Assembly (NCBI GenBank): GCA_050013075.1
Contig: JBEKFZ010000051.1
Coordinates: 1-30,084, forward strand
DNA from: JBEKIK01 sp050013075
GTDB lineage: Bacteria > Planctomycetota > Planctomycetia > Pirellulales > Thermoguttaceae
Length of the DNA: 30,084 nt
Reading direction: 5' to 3'
Within the stretch, counting starts at the first letter, position 1. Every line of letters begins with the position of its first letter. Shown here piece by piece: positions 7,842 through 16,519 of the stretch. The notes beneath the pieces are model-generated. The model was not told the DNA's origin. It did not search any database and was given only the letters and a program-made list of their open reading frames with translations. The position numbers were made by a program, and so were the translations under genes.

Positions 7842-10232
7842 GTGAAATTTAGAACGCATCTTGAAATGTCGAGACGCACTTTAAAAAGCATAAGCGCGAT
7901 GTTGGTTCTGCTGACGGCGATCCATCCGCTTTGGTCGATGACAGTCGAGGAGCGCCGCGAATATCTGGATAAGCTCTTGAAAACACTGCCCGATGCGCCG
8001 GCATTTCGGCAATGGGTTTCGGCCGGCGATGAGATGCCGCCGGACTTCGACGCCCTGCCGCGGATGAATTACCTGCCCGATCCCTTATGTTTTTTGGACG
8101 GCCGGCCCGTGCGCACCGCGGAGCAGTGGAAGGCCCGCAGGGAGGAAATCCACAAGCTGTTCGAGCAGTATGCCTTGGGCACGTTTCCGCCGCACCCGAA
8201 ACTCCAGCGAGTTGTGCCCATTGATGAAACGCCTGGCCCTGGATACCGGGTTCGGCACGTCCGCCTGGAATTCGGCCCCCAAAGCCGGGGAACCATGCGC
8301 GTGGAACTGTTCATCCCCGACGGCCAGGAACCGTTCCCGGTGTTTATGGGTCCGACCTGGAGTAGGCCTTGGGTACAGCAGGCCCTGCGGCGAAAGTATC
8401 TGTGCGCCATTTACGCCGGCAGCGACGGCCAAGACGATGCCGACGCCCTGGCCGCGCTTTATCCGAAATACGACTTTGCCCTGCTTCCGCGCCGGGCCTG
8501 GGCCGGAACCATGACCCTCGATTATCTGGAAACTTTGAAGGAAGCCGACATACAGCACGTCGGCCTTATCGGATTTTCGCGCGACGGAAAGCAGGCGCTG
8601 ATCGAGGCCGGATTGGACGACCGCATTACGGCGGTCATCGCGGCAAGCACCGGCGTGGGCGGAACTCTGCCCTATCGCCTGGCCGGCGAACGCGGGATGG
8701 GCGAAGGGATCGAAACCACCACGCGATCATTTCCCACGTGGTTCCACCCGCGCTTGCGATTCTTTGCCGGGCGCGAGGATCGACTGCCCGTTGACGGCAA
8801 CCTGTTGGTGGCCTTGGTTGCCCCGCGGGCGTGCCTGATTTCCTTCGGCCTGAACGACGTGGTTTCCGATCCGTGGTCGGACGAGCAGTCATATCTTTCG
8901 GCCCTTAAAGCATATCGCCTGCTGGGGCATCCCGAGCGATTGGCATTGCATCAACGGCCGGGATTCCACGGCACTACGCCCAACGACATCGAGACCTTTT
9001 TGGATTGGTTCGACATCCAATTCGGCCGGTCTAAGCGGGTCTGGCAGTCCGAGCAGCTTTATGGATACGATTTCGACCGCTGGCTAGCCGAGAGCCAGGA
9101 AAAAATTGATGTTGCTAGTTATCCGCAACGCTCAATAGACGACATCTTGACGGATAATGAGGGCAACAAAATTTCTTCGACTGCCGATTGGGAAAAGAAG
9201 GTCGCCGGGATTCAAAAATCCGTCCAGTGGATGCTCGGCGACCAACCGCCCTTGATTACCGGCATAACGAATGTATTAGAAGGCCGGCAAACGGCTGCTC
9301 GTCCGGGCGGCATAGGGTCCGCAACCGCGACGCCCGCCGTGAATCCGCAGCAGACCGTGCCCAATCTCGCATTGACCGCCATGCAAGCCGGGGCGTCCTA
9401 TGGCTGGCGCAAGCCGGAAAAGGATCTGGCCGCATATCAGCTTGGGATCCGCTTCGGATACAACGTTACCGGCGACCTTTACTATCCGGTCGACGCCAAG
9501 CCCGACGCCCGCCTGCCCACGGTGATCTGGCTCCACGGCTATGGCTATGCGATGGGCTACGAGTGGAGTTATCGGAGGGACTTAAGTCCCATACTTGCGC
9601 TGGTCAAAGCCGGATACGCCGTATTCGCCTTCGACCAGGTGGGATTTGGCTCCCGAATCGCCGAGGCCGGGCATTTTTACGACCGTTACCCGCATTGGTC
9701 GCAAATGGGCCGCATGGTGGAGGACACCCGCGCGGCCATCGACGTGTTGGTGGAAACCCCAAAAATCGATCCCGAAAAAATCTATCTATTCGGGTATTCG
9801 CTGGGCGGGACGGTGGGAATCTACACGGCCGCGCTCGACTCGCGTGTGAAGGGCGTGGTAAGCATCTGCGGATTTACGCCCATGCGCCCGGACGCTGCCG
9901 ACCGCGGCGCCGGCGGCATTGCACGCTATAGCCACGTGCACGGGCTGTTGCCCCGCTTGGGTTTCTTTGTCGGCGAGCAGTCGCGTATCCCATACGACTA
10001 CCCCGAGTTGATCTCAGCAATAGCCCCCCGTCCGGTTTTCGTGCTCCAACCGCAATTAGACCGCGATGCCACCCCTGCCGACGTTCGCGCGGCCGTCGAT
10101 AACGCCAGAAAAGTTTATTCCCTATACGGCGCAGCCGATAAACTTCATCTTGATGAACCCTGGGACTATAACCGCCTCCCGGAAGCGACCCAGGCCCGGA
10201 TCATCGAGTGGATGCTGGAGAACATGAAATAA
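7842..10232 (+). CDS. Secreted two-module esterase: CE15-like plus alpha/beta hydrolase
   Basis: A 796-residue protein with a signal peptide at about residues 9-32 (MSRRTLKSISAMLVLLTAIHPLWS). The N-terminal module resembles CE15 glucuronoyl esterases, which cut the ester between glucuronate in xylan and lignin alcohols. It has GFSRDGK with nucleophile S246, FPTWF, LPVDGNLLVALVAPR, and H376. The acid is not at the usual Glu of the NESG segment (here ASTG); D339 or D343 could serve. The C-terminal module, from about residue 560, is a dienelactone-hydrolase or acetylxylan-esterase-like fold: oxyanion segment WLHGYG, GYSLGG with S653, D740 or D742, and H769. Both triads look intact, so it may be bifunctional. 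It has its own promoter, 283 bp ahead of the lyase operon. Exact ester substrates are inferred. Confidence 0.85.
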   Translation: MKFRTHLEMSRRTLKSISAMLVLLTAIHPLWSMTVEERREYLDKLLKTLPDAPAFRQWVSAGDEMPPDFDALPRMNYLPDPLCFLDGRPVRTAEQWKARREEIHKLFEQYALGTFPPHPKLQRVVPIDETPGPGYRVRHVRLEFGPQSRGTMRVELFIPDGQEPFPVFMGPTWSRPWVQQALRRKYLCAIYAGSDGQDDADALAALYPKYDFALLPRRAWAGTMTLDYLETLKEADIQHVGLIGFSRDGKQALIEAGLDDRITAVIAASTGVGGTLPYRLAGERGMGEGIETTTRSFPTWFHPRLRFFAGREDRLPVDGNLLVALVAPRACLISFGLNDVVSDPWSDEQSYLSALKAYRLLGHPERLALHQRPGFHGTTPNDIETFLDWFDIQFGRSKRVWQSEQLYGYDFDRWLAESQEKIDVASYPQRSIDDILTDNEGNKISSTADWEKKVAGIQKSVQWMLGDQPPLITGITNVLEGRQTAARPGGIGSATATPAVNPQQTVPNLALTAMQAGASYGWRKPEKDLAAYQLGIRFGYNVTGDLYYPVDAKPDARLPTVIWLHGYGYAMGYEWSYRRDLSPILALVKAGYAVFAFDQVGFGSRIAEAGHFYDRYPHWSQMGRMVEDTRAAIDVLVETPKIDPEKIYLFGYSLGGTVGIYTAALDSRVKGVVSICGFTPMRPDAADRGAGGIARYSHVHGLLPRLGFFVGEQSRIPYDYPELISAIAPRPVFVLQPQLDRDATPADVRAAVDNARKVYSLYGAADKLHLDEPWDYNRLPEATQARIIEWMLENMK

Positions 10233-10296
10233 AGTTCACCGACGACCGGGATTCATATTTATTGAGTCTCGGGTAATGAAAGTTGCGTTTTCGCCT

Positions 10297-10350
10297 CAGA
10301 GCCGGGCCGTGTCGGGTGCGGAATTACCGGGGCGACACGCCCCGGCTCTG
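10297..10350. repeat. Long imperfect hairpin between esterase and lyase operon
   Basis: CAGAGCCGGG pairs with CCCGGCTCTG and, inside a C/C mismatch, CGTGTCG pairs with CGACACG, leaving an 18-nt loop. The following ACTTTTCTT is only a weak T-tract. It may terminate the esterase transcript or be a REP-like element. Confidence 0.5.
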
Positions 10351-10378
10351 ACTTTTCTTGCGACATTCTTTTTCCAAT

Positions 10379-10398
10379 CCCGGGATTTTTTGCCCGGG
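10379..10398. promoter_or_regulatory. CCCGGG inverted pair upstream of the lyase promoter
   Basis: Two CCCGGG hexamers spaced by ATTTTTTG form a 6-bp stem, ending 31 bp before the -35 box. It could be a regulator site or a small hairpin. Evidence is the symmetry and position only. Confidence 0.25.
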
Positions 10399-10429
10399 GC
10401 TTAATAGGTTTATTCTTAAAATCTGGGAC

Positions 10430-10458
10430 TTGACAACGCCCCCTCTAGATACCAAAAT
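10430..10458 (+). promoter_or_regulatory. Predicted promoter of the lyase-GH3-symporter operon
   Basis: A perfect -35 box TTGACA (10430-10435), a 17-nt spacer and CAAAAT (10453-10458, four of six matches). It gives a leader of about 50 nt before the lyase ATG at 10515. Confidence 0.5.
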
Positions 10459-10514
10459 AGCGGGTTTTAAGGTCCCAATCAGGGATTCCACGGAACAAGA
10501 AGAGAGTTTGCGCA

Positions 10515-12719
10515 ATGGACAAGGTAATTGCACTGTTGAATTGGTTGGATTTGGATCGAGACGGCCTCGAACAAGTCAAACAGCAGGCGGCCAGTAAGAA
10601 CTTCGATCAAGCCGCCAAAGAGTTGTTGTACTACTATAGAAATCGAAAAGGAATCAACTATTACAACGGCTGGGACAAGCGGGAGCTGAACCCGAACTTC
10701 GATACGGCAAAGGCCGACGCCATCTGCCGGAACCGCCTGGTCGGACAGGACCTGCCGGAAGACATCGACTGGCAGGCCAATCCGCACGGCGATCCGGAAT
10801 GGAAATTCTGCCTGAACCGGCACGAGTTTCTCACCGAGTTGGGCCGGGCGTATTGGTTTACGGGCGACGAAAAATACACCCGGGCCCATCAGCGGATTTT
10901 GACGGATTGGATCAAGAAGAATCCACCGCCGGACATGGATTGGCTGCTGCACGTGCCCAGCGAAACGAGCAGGATGCACTTCATGAAAGTCGGCACCTGG
11001 AGGCCGCTTACCCTGGGAATCCGGCTATATACGGCTTTTATTCCTTGCTTTTATCATTTCCTGAACTCGCCGCTTTTTACGCCGGAATTTCTGGTCACGA
11101 TGCTTACGTCGATGGTAGAGCATGCTCGGCACCTGCGGCTCTACTATACGCGACACAAAAGCTACTTCAATGTTTCGCCCAATTGGGGCCTGATGGAATC
11201 GAACGGCTTGGCCCACATGGGCATTCTGTTCCCGGAATTCAAGGAGGCCTCGGATTGGCGCGAGGAAGCCATGTCGCGCCTGGAAGAGCAGATCAGGATG
11301 CAAGTCTTGCCCGACGGAATGCAGGTCGAGAGGGCCTCGGGCTATCATCTTGTATCGACCTTCTGCCTGCTCCAAATCCTGGACCTTGCCTTGCGCAATA
11401 AGATCCGCGTTAGCGGGACTTATCAAAAAATGGCGGAGAAGATGATTGATTTCGTCATGGGAATAATGAAGCCGCACGGATTCTATCCCATGCTCAAAGA
11501 CGGGGACGAGAGCGACGTTCACGGCCCGCGGGCCTCGTACGGCCTGTGGGAGGACATAAACAATCTGAACATGCTGGAAGACGGCAACGATTTGCGCTGG
11601 GTTTTGAAGACTGGCGGGCGTTTGTTCAATCGGCCCGACATGCTCTACGCGGCCACCCATGGAAAAGAAGGAAAGAAGCCTGAAATGGCATCGGTTGCGG
11701 CCCAGGATGCGGGCTTTTACACGATGCGCAGCGGATGGAACAACGACGATCTTTATCTTGTCTTTACTTGCGGGGAACTCGGCGTGCACGACCAGAGTTG
11801 CGTGCACGGGCATGCCGACGCGCTAAGCATGGATGTGTCGGGCTTCGGCGAGACGCTGCTGATAGATCCCGGCAGATACATTTATGAAGGCCCATATCGA
11901 GTATGGTTCAAGAGCACGAAGGCCCATAATACGATTGCCGTGGACGGCTTGGATTCCTCGGAACTGGCCGACCAGTGGATGTTCAAGACCAGGGCGAAAG
12001 GCACACTGAAGCGCTGGGCAACCACCCAGTGGTTCGACTATGTGGACGGATCCCACGACGGATATCTAAGGCTGAAAGATTCGGTGACGCATAGGCGAAG
12101 AGTCTGCTTTATCAAGCCGCACTTCTGGCTTGTTCTGGACGAATTGACCGCCGGGAAATCGCACGTTTACGATCAGTACTTTCATTTTGCCGCAGATTCA
12201 GAACTCGAAATCTCCGAGCGCCTGGCGGTGACGGCCAAGTATCGCAACGGCGCGGGCATCCTCGTGAAGCCGCTTTTGACCGACGGCCTGAAAATCGAGC
12301 AATACAAGGGCAATACGGACCCGATACAGGGCTGGGTGTCCTACGATTACGCGGTGAAAGTACCGGCCAATGTTGTTAAGTACGTGCGGCAAGCCAGTGG
12401 AACAACGCATTTCGCCACCTTGCTGATTCCATTCAAAAACAACGTTCCAAACTATTCGGTGGAAGCGACGAGCGATAATGTCTTCAAAATATCCGGTGAC
12501 AATCGCTCTTACCTTGTTATTTTCTCCGACGGTTCGGACCGGACTTACGGAGAGCTCCGCTTTGACGGGGAATTGCTGTGCGCACAGTTCGACGCCAAGA
12601 ACAATCTGATCTGTTGTTATGGAGCGGCTGTTTCGCAAATCGCGTACAAGGGACAGTCACTGTTGGATTCGGCTCGTCGCGCTAAGATTGACGGAATGTG
12701 TGCGCCAAGGGTGGTTTAG
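10515..12719 (+). CDS. Heparinase II/III-family polysaccharide lyase, apparently cytoplasmic
   Basis: A 734-residue protein. The first half is the all-alpha toroid of heparinase II/III enzymes, with FLTELGRAYWFTGDEKY, WRPLTLGIRLYTAF and the conserved Asn segment SPNWGLMESNGLAHMG. The second half is the beta-sandwich domain with HGHADA (H431, H433, D435), LIDPGRYIYEGP and STKAHNTIAVDG. Family members cleave uronate-containing glycans (heparin, heparan, alginate and related) by beta-elimination. There is no signal peptide: the start MDKVIALLNWLDLDRDGLEQ is a soluble helix, and a GAGAG ribosome site precedes it. So it should act on imported oligosaccharides. It heads a plus-strand operon with GH3, the symporter and a hydrolase. 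The exact PL family and substrate cannot be read from the sequence alone. Confidence 0.88.
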   Translation: MDKVIALLNWLDLDRDGLEQVKQQAASKNFDQAAKELLYYYRNRKGINYYNGWDKRELNPNFDTAKADAICRNRLVGQDLPEDIDWQANPHGDPEWKFCLNRHEFLTELGRAYWFTGDEKYTRAHQRILTDWIKKNPPPDMDWLLHVPSETSRMHFMKVGTWRPLTLGIRLYTAFIPCFYHFLNSPLFTPEFLVTMLTSMVEHARHLRLYYTRHKSYFNVSPNWGLMESNGLAHMGILFPEFKEASDWREEAMSRLEEQIRMQVLPDGMQVERASGYHLVSTFCLLQILDLALRNKIRVSGTYQKMAEKMIDFVMGIMKPHGFYPMLKDGDESDVHGPRASYGLWEDINNLNMLEDGNDLRWVLKTGGRLFNRPDMLYAATHGKEGKKPEMASVAAQDAGFYTMRSGWNNDDLYLVFTCGELGVHDQSCVHGHADALSMDVSGFGETLLIDPGRYIYEGPYRVWFKSTKAHNTIAVDGLDSSELADQWMFKTRAKGTLKRWATTQWFDYVDGSHDGYLRLKDSVTHRRRVCFIKPHFWLVLDELTAGKSHVYDQYFHFAADSELEISERLAVTAKYRNGAGILVKPLLTDGLKIEQYKGNTDPIQGWVSYDYAVKVPANVVKYVRQASGTTHFATLLIPFKNNVPNYSVEATSDNVFKISGDNRSYLVIFSDGSDRTYGELRFDGELLCAQFDAKNNLICCYGAAVSQIAYKGQSLLDSARRAKIDGMCAPRVV

Positions 12720-12768
12720 ATGATAATTACAGTCATTACAAGAGAACATAATCCAGGAGTGCATAATC

Positions 12769-14616
12769 ATGAGTCAGGCAGATGCGAGCGTTCAGGAAAG
12801 GGAAATCTTCATCGAGGGGATTCTCTCCAAGATGAGCCTTGAGCAGAAGGTGGGGCAGTGTTTCACCATCCACTGGGGAGGTTCGATGATCACTCCTTAT
12901 GTGGTGGAGGCGATCGAAAAGCTTCACATCGGCGGATTAAGGGTCACGCCCTTCGGACAAAACTCGAGGAGGGGCAAGCATTATCATCAAAGCCTGAGTT
13001 ATGATTTCGAGTATCCGCCGGGTTACAAGAAAATCAAACAAAACCTGTTCATTCCCGGCTCCGGGGTTTATGTTTCCCCGGAACAATACGCCCAGCGGCT
13101 GAACAGGCTGCAAAAACTCGCCTGCTCGCGCGATCCCGGCGTGCCGCTGCATATTTCCATCGATCAGGAAGGCGATATTAGCCGCGATTTCAGCTATGCC
13201 GGCATCAACCTGTTTCCATCGGCCATGGGTTTGACTGCCACCGGCGATCCGGACATCGCTTACCAGGCATGCAAGACCGTGGCGAAACAATTAAGCGCCA
13301 TCGGCATGACGAACATTCATTCCCCGGTGCTCGATGTGAATATGAATCCGCAGAATCCTGAAATCAACATCAGGGCCTATGGAGACGATCCGGCGATTAT
13401 CGCCGAATACGCTTTGGCTTCCATCAAGGGTTTCATGGACGGCGGGCTGGTTCCGACAGCGAAACATTTTCCCGGCCGCGGCGACTCCGATATCGACGCA
13501 CATTACGCCGTGCCCAACGTGGGAGGAGATCGAAAACGGCTGGACGAGGTCGAGTTGCATCCCTACAAGGTGCTAATTGCCAACGGCCTGCCGAGCATCA
13601 TGCTGGCGCACACCACCGTGCCGGCCGTTGATCCGAGCATGGAGATTTCCACGGTTTCCAAACGTATCGTGACCGAATTTTTGCGCGGGGAACTCGGCTT
13701 CGAAGGGGTTATTACCACCGACGCCATCACCATGGGCGCGCTGATGGAGAAATACGGCGTGGGAATGTCCTGCGCGCTGGCGGTCAAGGCCGGCTGCGAC
13801 CTGGTGCTGAACAAGACCGAGGACGAATTCCGCGACCAGGGTTTCTGCGAGCTGAAGCGCATGGTGGAGAAGGGGGAGATGCCGGAAGAGCAATTGAACG
13901 CCTCGGTCAAAAGAATCTTGAGGATGAAATACAATCTGGGCCTGTTCGCCAGAAACGGCCAGGTCAAGGCCTCCCAAGCGGGCAAGCCCATACGCGACAA
14001 GGGCAATATCACTATCGCCCGAAAGGCCGCGGAAAAATGCGTCACTCTTTTGCGTGACGAAGATAACTTGCTGCCCTTGAAGAAAAAACAGACCGTAATG
14101 GTGATCGAGCAACAGGTCTTGGACGGCTATTGCGGTTTCGACGTTCATTGCAACAACAAATCTTTTAACGAGGCGATGTACGAGCAATCCATGAACATTA
14201 TCGGTTTGGATACAAAGTTCAAGGCATCGAAGGAGGACGAGGACTTTGTCATGCAGCACGTCGCCGAAGCCGACGTGATCGTGGCCACGAACTACTATTG
14301 GCGTCTTTGCCCGGCCAATAATACGGAGTTGATCAAAAAACTCATCGCCATGGGCAAGAAGGTGGTTGTTGTCACGAATTGTCCTTACGAATTGGGCGCG
14401 CTCGCCGAAGCCGGGACCGTGATCTGCAATTATTCGGTAACGCCCGAAAGCCTCCGGGCCGCCGCGAAACTGGCCTTCGGAAAATTGCAATCGCAGGGCA
14501 AATGGATGCTGAAGCACTACGAAATGCCGGTAAAGTCAAAGGACCGCTCAACGTTCAAGATCAAGGGCGGCATTACCGAGGCGGGCGACAACGAGATCAC
14601 GCAGGTGGTATTTTGA
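12769..14616 (+). CDS. GH3 family glycoside hydrolase, NagZ-type, cytoplasmic
   Basis: A 615-residue GH3 enzyme. The nucleophile fits D318 in VITTDAITMG. The Asp-His dyad that acts as acid/base in the beta-N-acetylhexosaminidase (NagZ) branch is kept as D243 and H245 within KHFPGRGDSDIDAH, although the usual His of GHGD is R237. A (beta/alpha)8 barrel covers about residues 20-390 and a C-terminal alpha/beta domain 400-600. There is no signal peptide, so it works in the cytoplasm. CAGGAG lies 8 nt before the ATG. It sits 49 bp after the lyase and before the symporter. The branch suggests removal of a beta-N-acetylhexosamine, or another beta-linked sugar, from oligosaccharides made by the lyase. 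Related GH3 branches with other specificities cannot be excluded. Confidence 0.9.
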   Translation: MSQADASVQEREIFIEGILSKMSLEQKVGQCFTIHWGGSMITPYVVEAIEKLHIGGLRVTPFGQNSRRGKHYHQSLSYDFEYPPGYKKIKQNLFIPGSGVYVSPEQYAQRLNRLQKLACSRDPGVPLHISIDQEGDISRDFSYAGINLFPSAMGLTATGDPDIAYQACKTVAKQLSAIGMTNIHSPVLDVNMNPQNPEINIRAYGDDPAIIAEYALASIKGFMDGGLVPTAKHFPGRGDSDIDAHYAVPNVGGDRKRLDEVELHPYKVLIANGLPSIMLAHTTVPAVDPSMEISTVSKRIVTEFLRGELGFEGVITTDAITMGALMEKYGVGMSCALAVKAGCDLVLNKTEDEFRDQGFCELKRMVEKGEMPEEQLNASVKRILRMKYNLGLFARNGQVKASQAGKPIRDKGNITIARKAAEKCVTLLRDEDNLLPLKKKQTVMVIEQQVLDGYCGFDVHCNNKSFNEAMYEQSMNIIGLDTKFKASKEDEDFVMQHVAEADVIVATNYYWRLCPANNTELIKKLIAMGKKVVVVTNCPYELGALAEAGTVICNYSVTPESLRAAAKLAFGKLQSQGKWMLKHYEMPVKSKDRSTFKIKGGITEAGDNEITQVVF

Positions 14617-14644
14617 AGGATGAGGGATCAAGGATGAAGGATGA
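14617..14644 (+). repeat. Heptamer tandem repeat, four copies
   Basis: Directly after the GH3 stop codon come AGGATGA, GGGATCA, AGGATGA and AGGATGA in tandem, a (A/G)GGAT(G/C)A heptamer. Confidence 0.75.
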
Positions 14645-14646
14645 AT

Positions 14647-14664
14647 GAAACCGCTTGCGGTTTC
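14647..14664. repeat. Perfect hairpin with CTTG loop
   Basis: GAAACCG and CGGTTTC form a perfect 7-bp stem around the loop CTTG. It lies between two heptamer repeats inside the operon and has no T-tract, so it is not a clear terminator. Confidence 0.65.
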
Positions 14665-14672
14665 GCGATGAC

Positions 14673-14707
14673 AACTGAAAGCCGTCAACTGATAACTGAA
14701 AACTGAT
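14673..14707 (+). repeat. Second heptamer tandem repeat, five units
   Basis: AACTGAA, AGCCGTC, AACTGAT, AACTGAA and AACTGAT follow each other with exact 7-nt spacing; the second unit has diverged. It ends 21 nt before the symporter ATG. Confidence 0.7.
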
Positions 14708-14728
14708 AACCTAATTAAAGACAACTAT

Positions 14729-16519
14729 ATGACATGGTATGATTACGCCGTAATTGTCTTCTACCTCTGCTTCATGTTCTTCATGGGGCCGGTGTTCAAG
14801 AGTTTCAGCAAAACGGCCAGCGATTTCTATCGCTGCGGCGGCGGATTGCTGTGGTGGGTGGCCGGAAGCTCGACCTTCATGACCACTTTTACCGCGTGGT
14901 CGTTTACCGGCGGTGCCGCCAAGGCGTATGAGACGGGCACGTTTTATATGCTGCTCTATCTCTGCAATCTTATCGCGTTGGTATTCACCTATTTCTTTAC
15001 CGCCGCGAGATTCAGGCAAATGCGCGTGGTCACGGAGACGGAGGCGATTCGCAAACGCTATGGAAACGTCAACGAGCAGGTGTTCACTTGGTTGCCCATT
15101 TTTTCGACCCTGGTATTAGGCGGAGTATATTTATACACGATATCCAAATTCATGAACGGAGTGTTCGGCATCGAGATATGGTATCTCATACTTGCGCTGG
15201 GCGGCGTAGTGATGCTGATGACACTTTTAGGCGGTTCTTGGGCGGCCATCGCCGGCGATATAATTCAAATGCTCATCGTATTGACGATTACGCTGGTCAT
15301 GGCCTTCCTGACCCTCCGGCTTCCGGAGATAGGCGGGCTGAGTGAACTGATCCACAAACTTCCGGCCAAACACTTCGATTGGACGTACTTTGACAGACCC
15401 GGCGTCATTCTGTTTTTCGCATTAACCTTATTGCTCAACCAGCTTGTGCAGAACAACAGCATGTCCACTACCGGCGGGGCGAAATACATATTCGTCAAAA
15501 ACGGCAGGGACGCACAAAAATCCTCTTTGGTTTCGATTTTCGGTTTCATCTTGCTGCCTTGGGTTTGGATGATTCCGGCCTTGGCCGCGACGATCATTTT
15601 TCCGGACCTCTCCAAGGTATTTCCGGATGTCAAAAATCCCAACGAGACGGCTTATGTGGCCATGGCCCTGAAACTTTTGCCCAAGGGACTTTTAGGCTTG
15701 TTGGTTTGCGCGGTTTTCGCCGGCACGCTGACGACTTTGTGCAGTTACCTGAACGTCGCATCCGGTGTGTTCGTCCGAAACTTCTACATCAGAGTCGTCA
15801 ATAAGAGCGCTTCCGAGGCCAGGCAAATAATGATCGGGCGAATCGTGATCTTCGCTAACGGAGTTATTTGGGTATTGCTCGCCGCATATTTCAATACGAC
15901 GTCGCCGAAACTGTTCGACTTACTCCTGGTCGTCTCTGCCTCCATCGGCATTCCCATGACCATACCGCTTTTTTACGGAATCTTCTTCAAAAAAACTCCT
16001 TCCTGGGCCGCGTGGAGCACCATGGCGGCCGGCATGATACCTTCTATCGCCATGCGAATCGTTCTTAGGGATTCGGCGCACCAGTTTAGCTTCTTCAGCT
16101 CGATCATCCCTATCGCTGCGGCTTTTAACGACCAGGAAATCAGCGATTTAAACATCGGTTTCACCACGGCGGTGCTGTTTTTTGTTTGCACTGCATGGTA
16201 CTTTGGCACAATGCTCTTTTATCGAAAAGATAAACAAGAATACGTCAAGCAGGTGGACGACTTCTTCGTGGAAATGAACAGTCCCATCGACAAGGAACTA
16301 AAAGACGCGGATGATTTCGACAACGATGCGCGGCAATACGTCGTGTTGGGCAACCTGTGCATGATCTACGGGGCCTTTGTACTATCGCTGATGCTCATAC
16401 CGAATCCGATGCAGGCCAGATACTGCATATTGTTCTGCGGCGCGATAATTGCAGGGGCCGGATTGATTATCCGCACGATCGGCGCATATAAACGAAAACT
16501 CCGGCATGATAACCAATAA
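14729..16519 (+). CDS. Sodium:solute symporter (SSS family)
   Basis: A 596-residue inner-membrane transporter of the SSS/SLC5 type, which imports sugars, sugar acids or amino acids with sodium. The N-terminus WYDYAVIVFYLCFMFFMG is the first helix. The SKTASDFYRCGGGLLWWVAG segment and the following SSTFMTTFTAWSFTGGAA are typical of the family. I count about 13-15 hydrophobic helices, with a soluble stretch at about 495-535 (FYRKDKQEYVKQVDDFF) and two more helices at the end. The start lacks a good ribosome site, and the 112 bp before it hold the heptamer repeats and hairpin. It lies between a cytoplasmic GH3 and a secreted hydrolase, so the likely cargo is a short oligosaccharide or uronate derivative. 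The substrate is inferred. Confidence 0.9.
   Translation: MTWYDYAVIVFYLCFMFFMGPVFKSFSKTASDFYRCGGGLLWWVAGSSTFMTTFTAWSFTGGAAKAYETGTFYMLLYLCNLIALVFTYFFTAARFRQMRVVTETEAIRKRYGNVNEQVFTWLPIFSTLVLGGVYLYTISKFMNGVFGIEIWYLILALGGVVMLMTLLGGSWAAIAGDIIQMLIVLTITLVMAFLTLRLPEIGGLSELIHKLPAKHFDWTYFDRPGVILFFALTLLLNQLVQNNSMSTTGGAKYIFVKNGRDAQKSSLVSIFGFILLPWVWMIPALAATIIFPDLSKVFPDVKNPNETAYVAMALKLLPKGLLGLLVCAVFAGTLTTLCSYLNVASGVFVRNFYIRVVNKSASEARQIMIGRIVIFANGVIWVLLAAYFNTTSPKLFDLLLVVSASIGIPMTIPLFYGIFFKKTPSWAAWSTMAAGMIPSIAMRIVLRDSAHQFSFFSSIIPIAAAFNDQEISDLNIGFTTAVLFFVCTAWYFGTMLFYRKDKQEYVKQVDDFFVEMNSPIDKELKDADDFDNDARQYVVLGNLCMIYGAFVLSLMLIPNPMQARYCILFCGAIIAGAGLIIRTIGAYKRKLRHDNQ

Noticed and set aside
9188..9931. A 247-codon plus-strand frame inside the esterase
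   Set aside because: It is in another frame of a gene with two intact hydrolase modules; its product is Arg-rich and shadow-like.
10485..10514. ECF-type promoter at the GGAAC before the lyase
   Set aside because: The matching -10 would fall on the start codon, leaving no leader.
11025..11813. A 262-codon minus-strand open frame
   Set aside because: It is antisense to the heparinase-type lyase and its product matches nothing I know.
12720..12842. Short frame from an ATG just after the lyase stop
   Set aside because: It has no ribosome site and runs out of frame into GH3; chance is the simpler explanation.
13573..14517. A 314-codon minus-strand open frame
   Set aside because: It lies wholly antisense to GH3, has no recognisable domain, and GH3 has clear catalytic motifs in its own frame.
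14617..14710. CRISPR array
   Set aside because: Repeat units are 7 nt without spacers; no other direct repeat in the window has CRISPR-like length and spacing.
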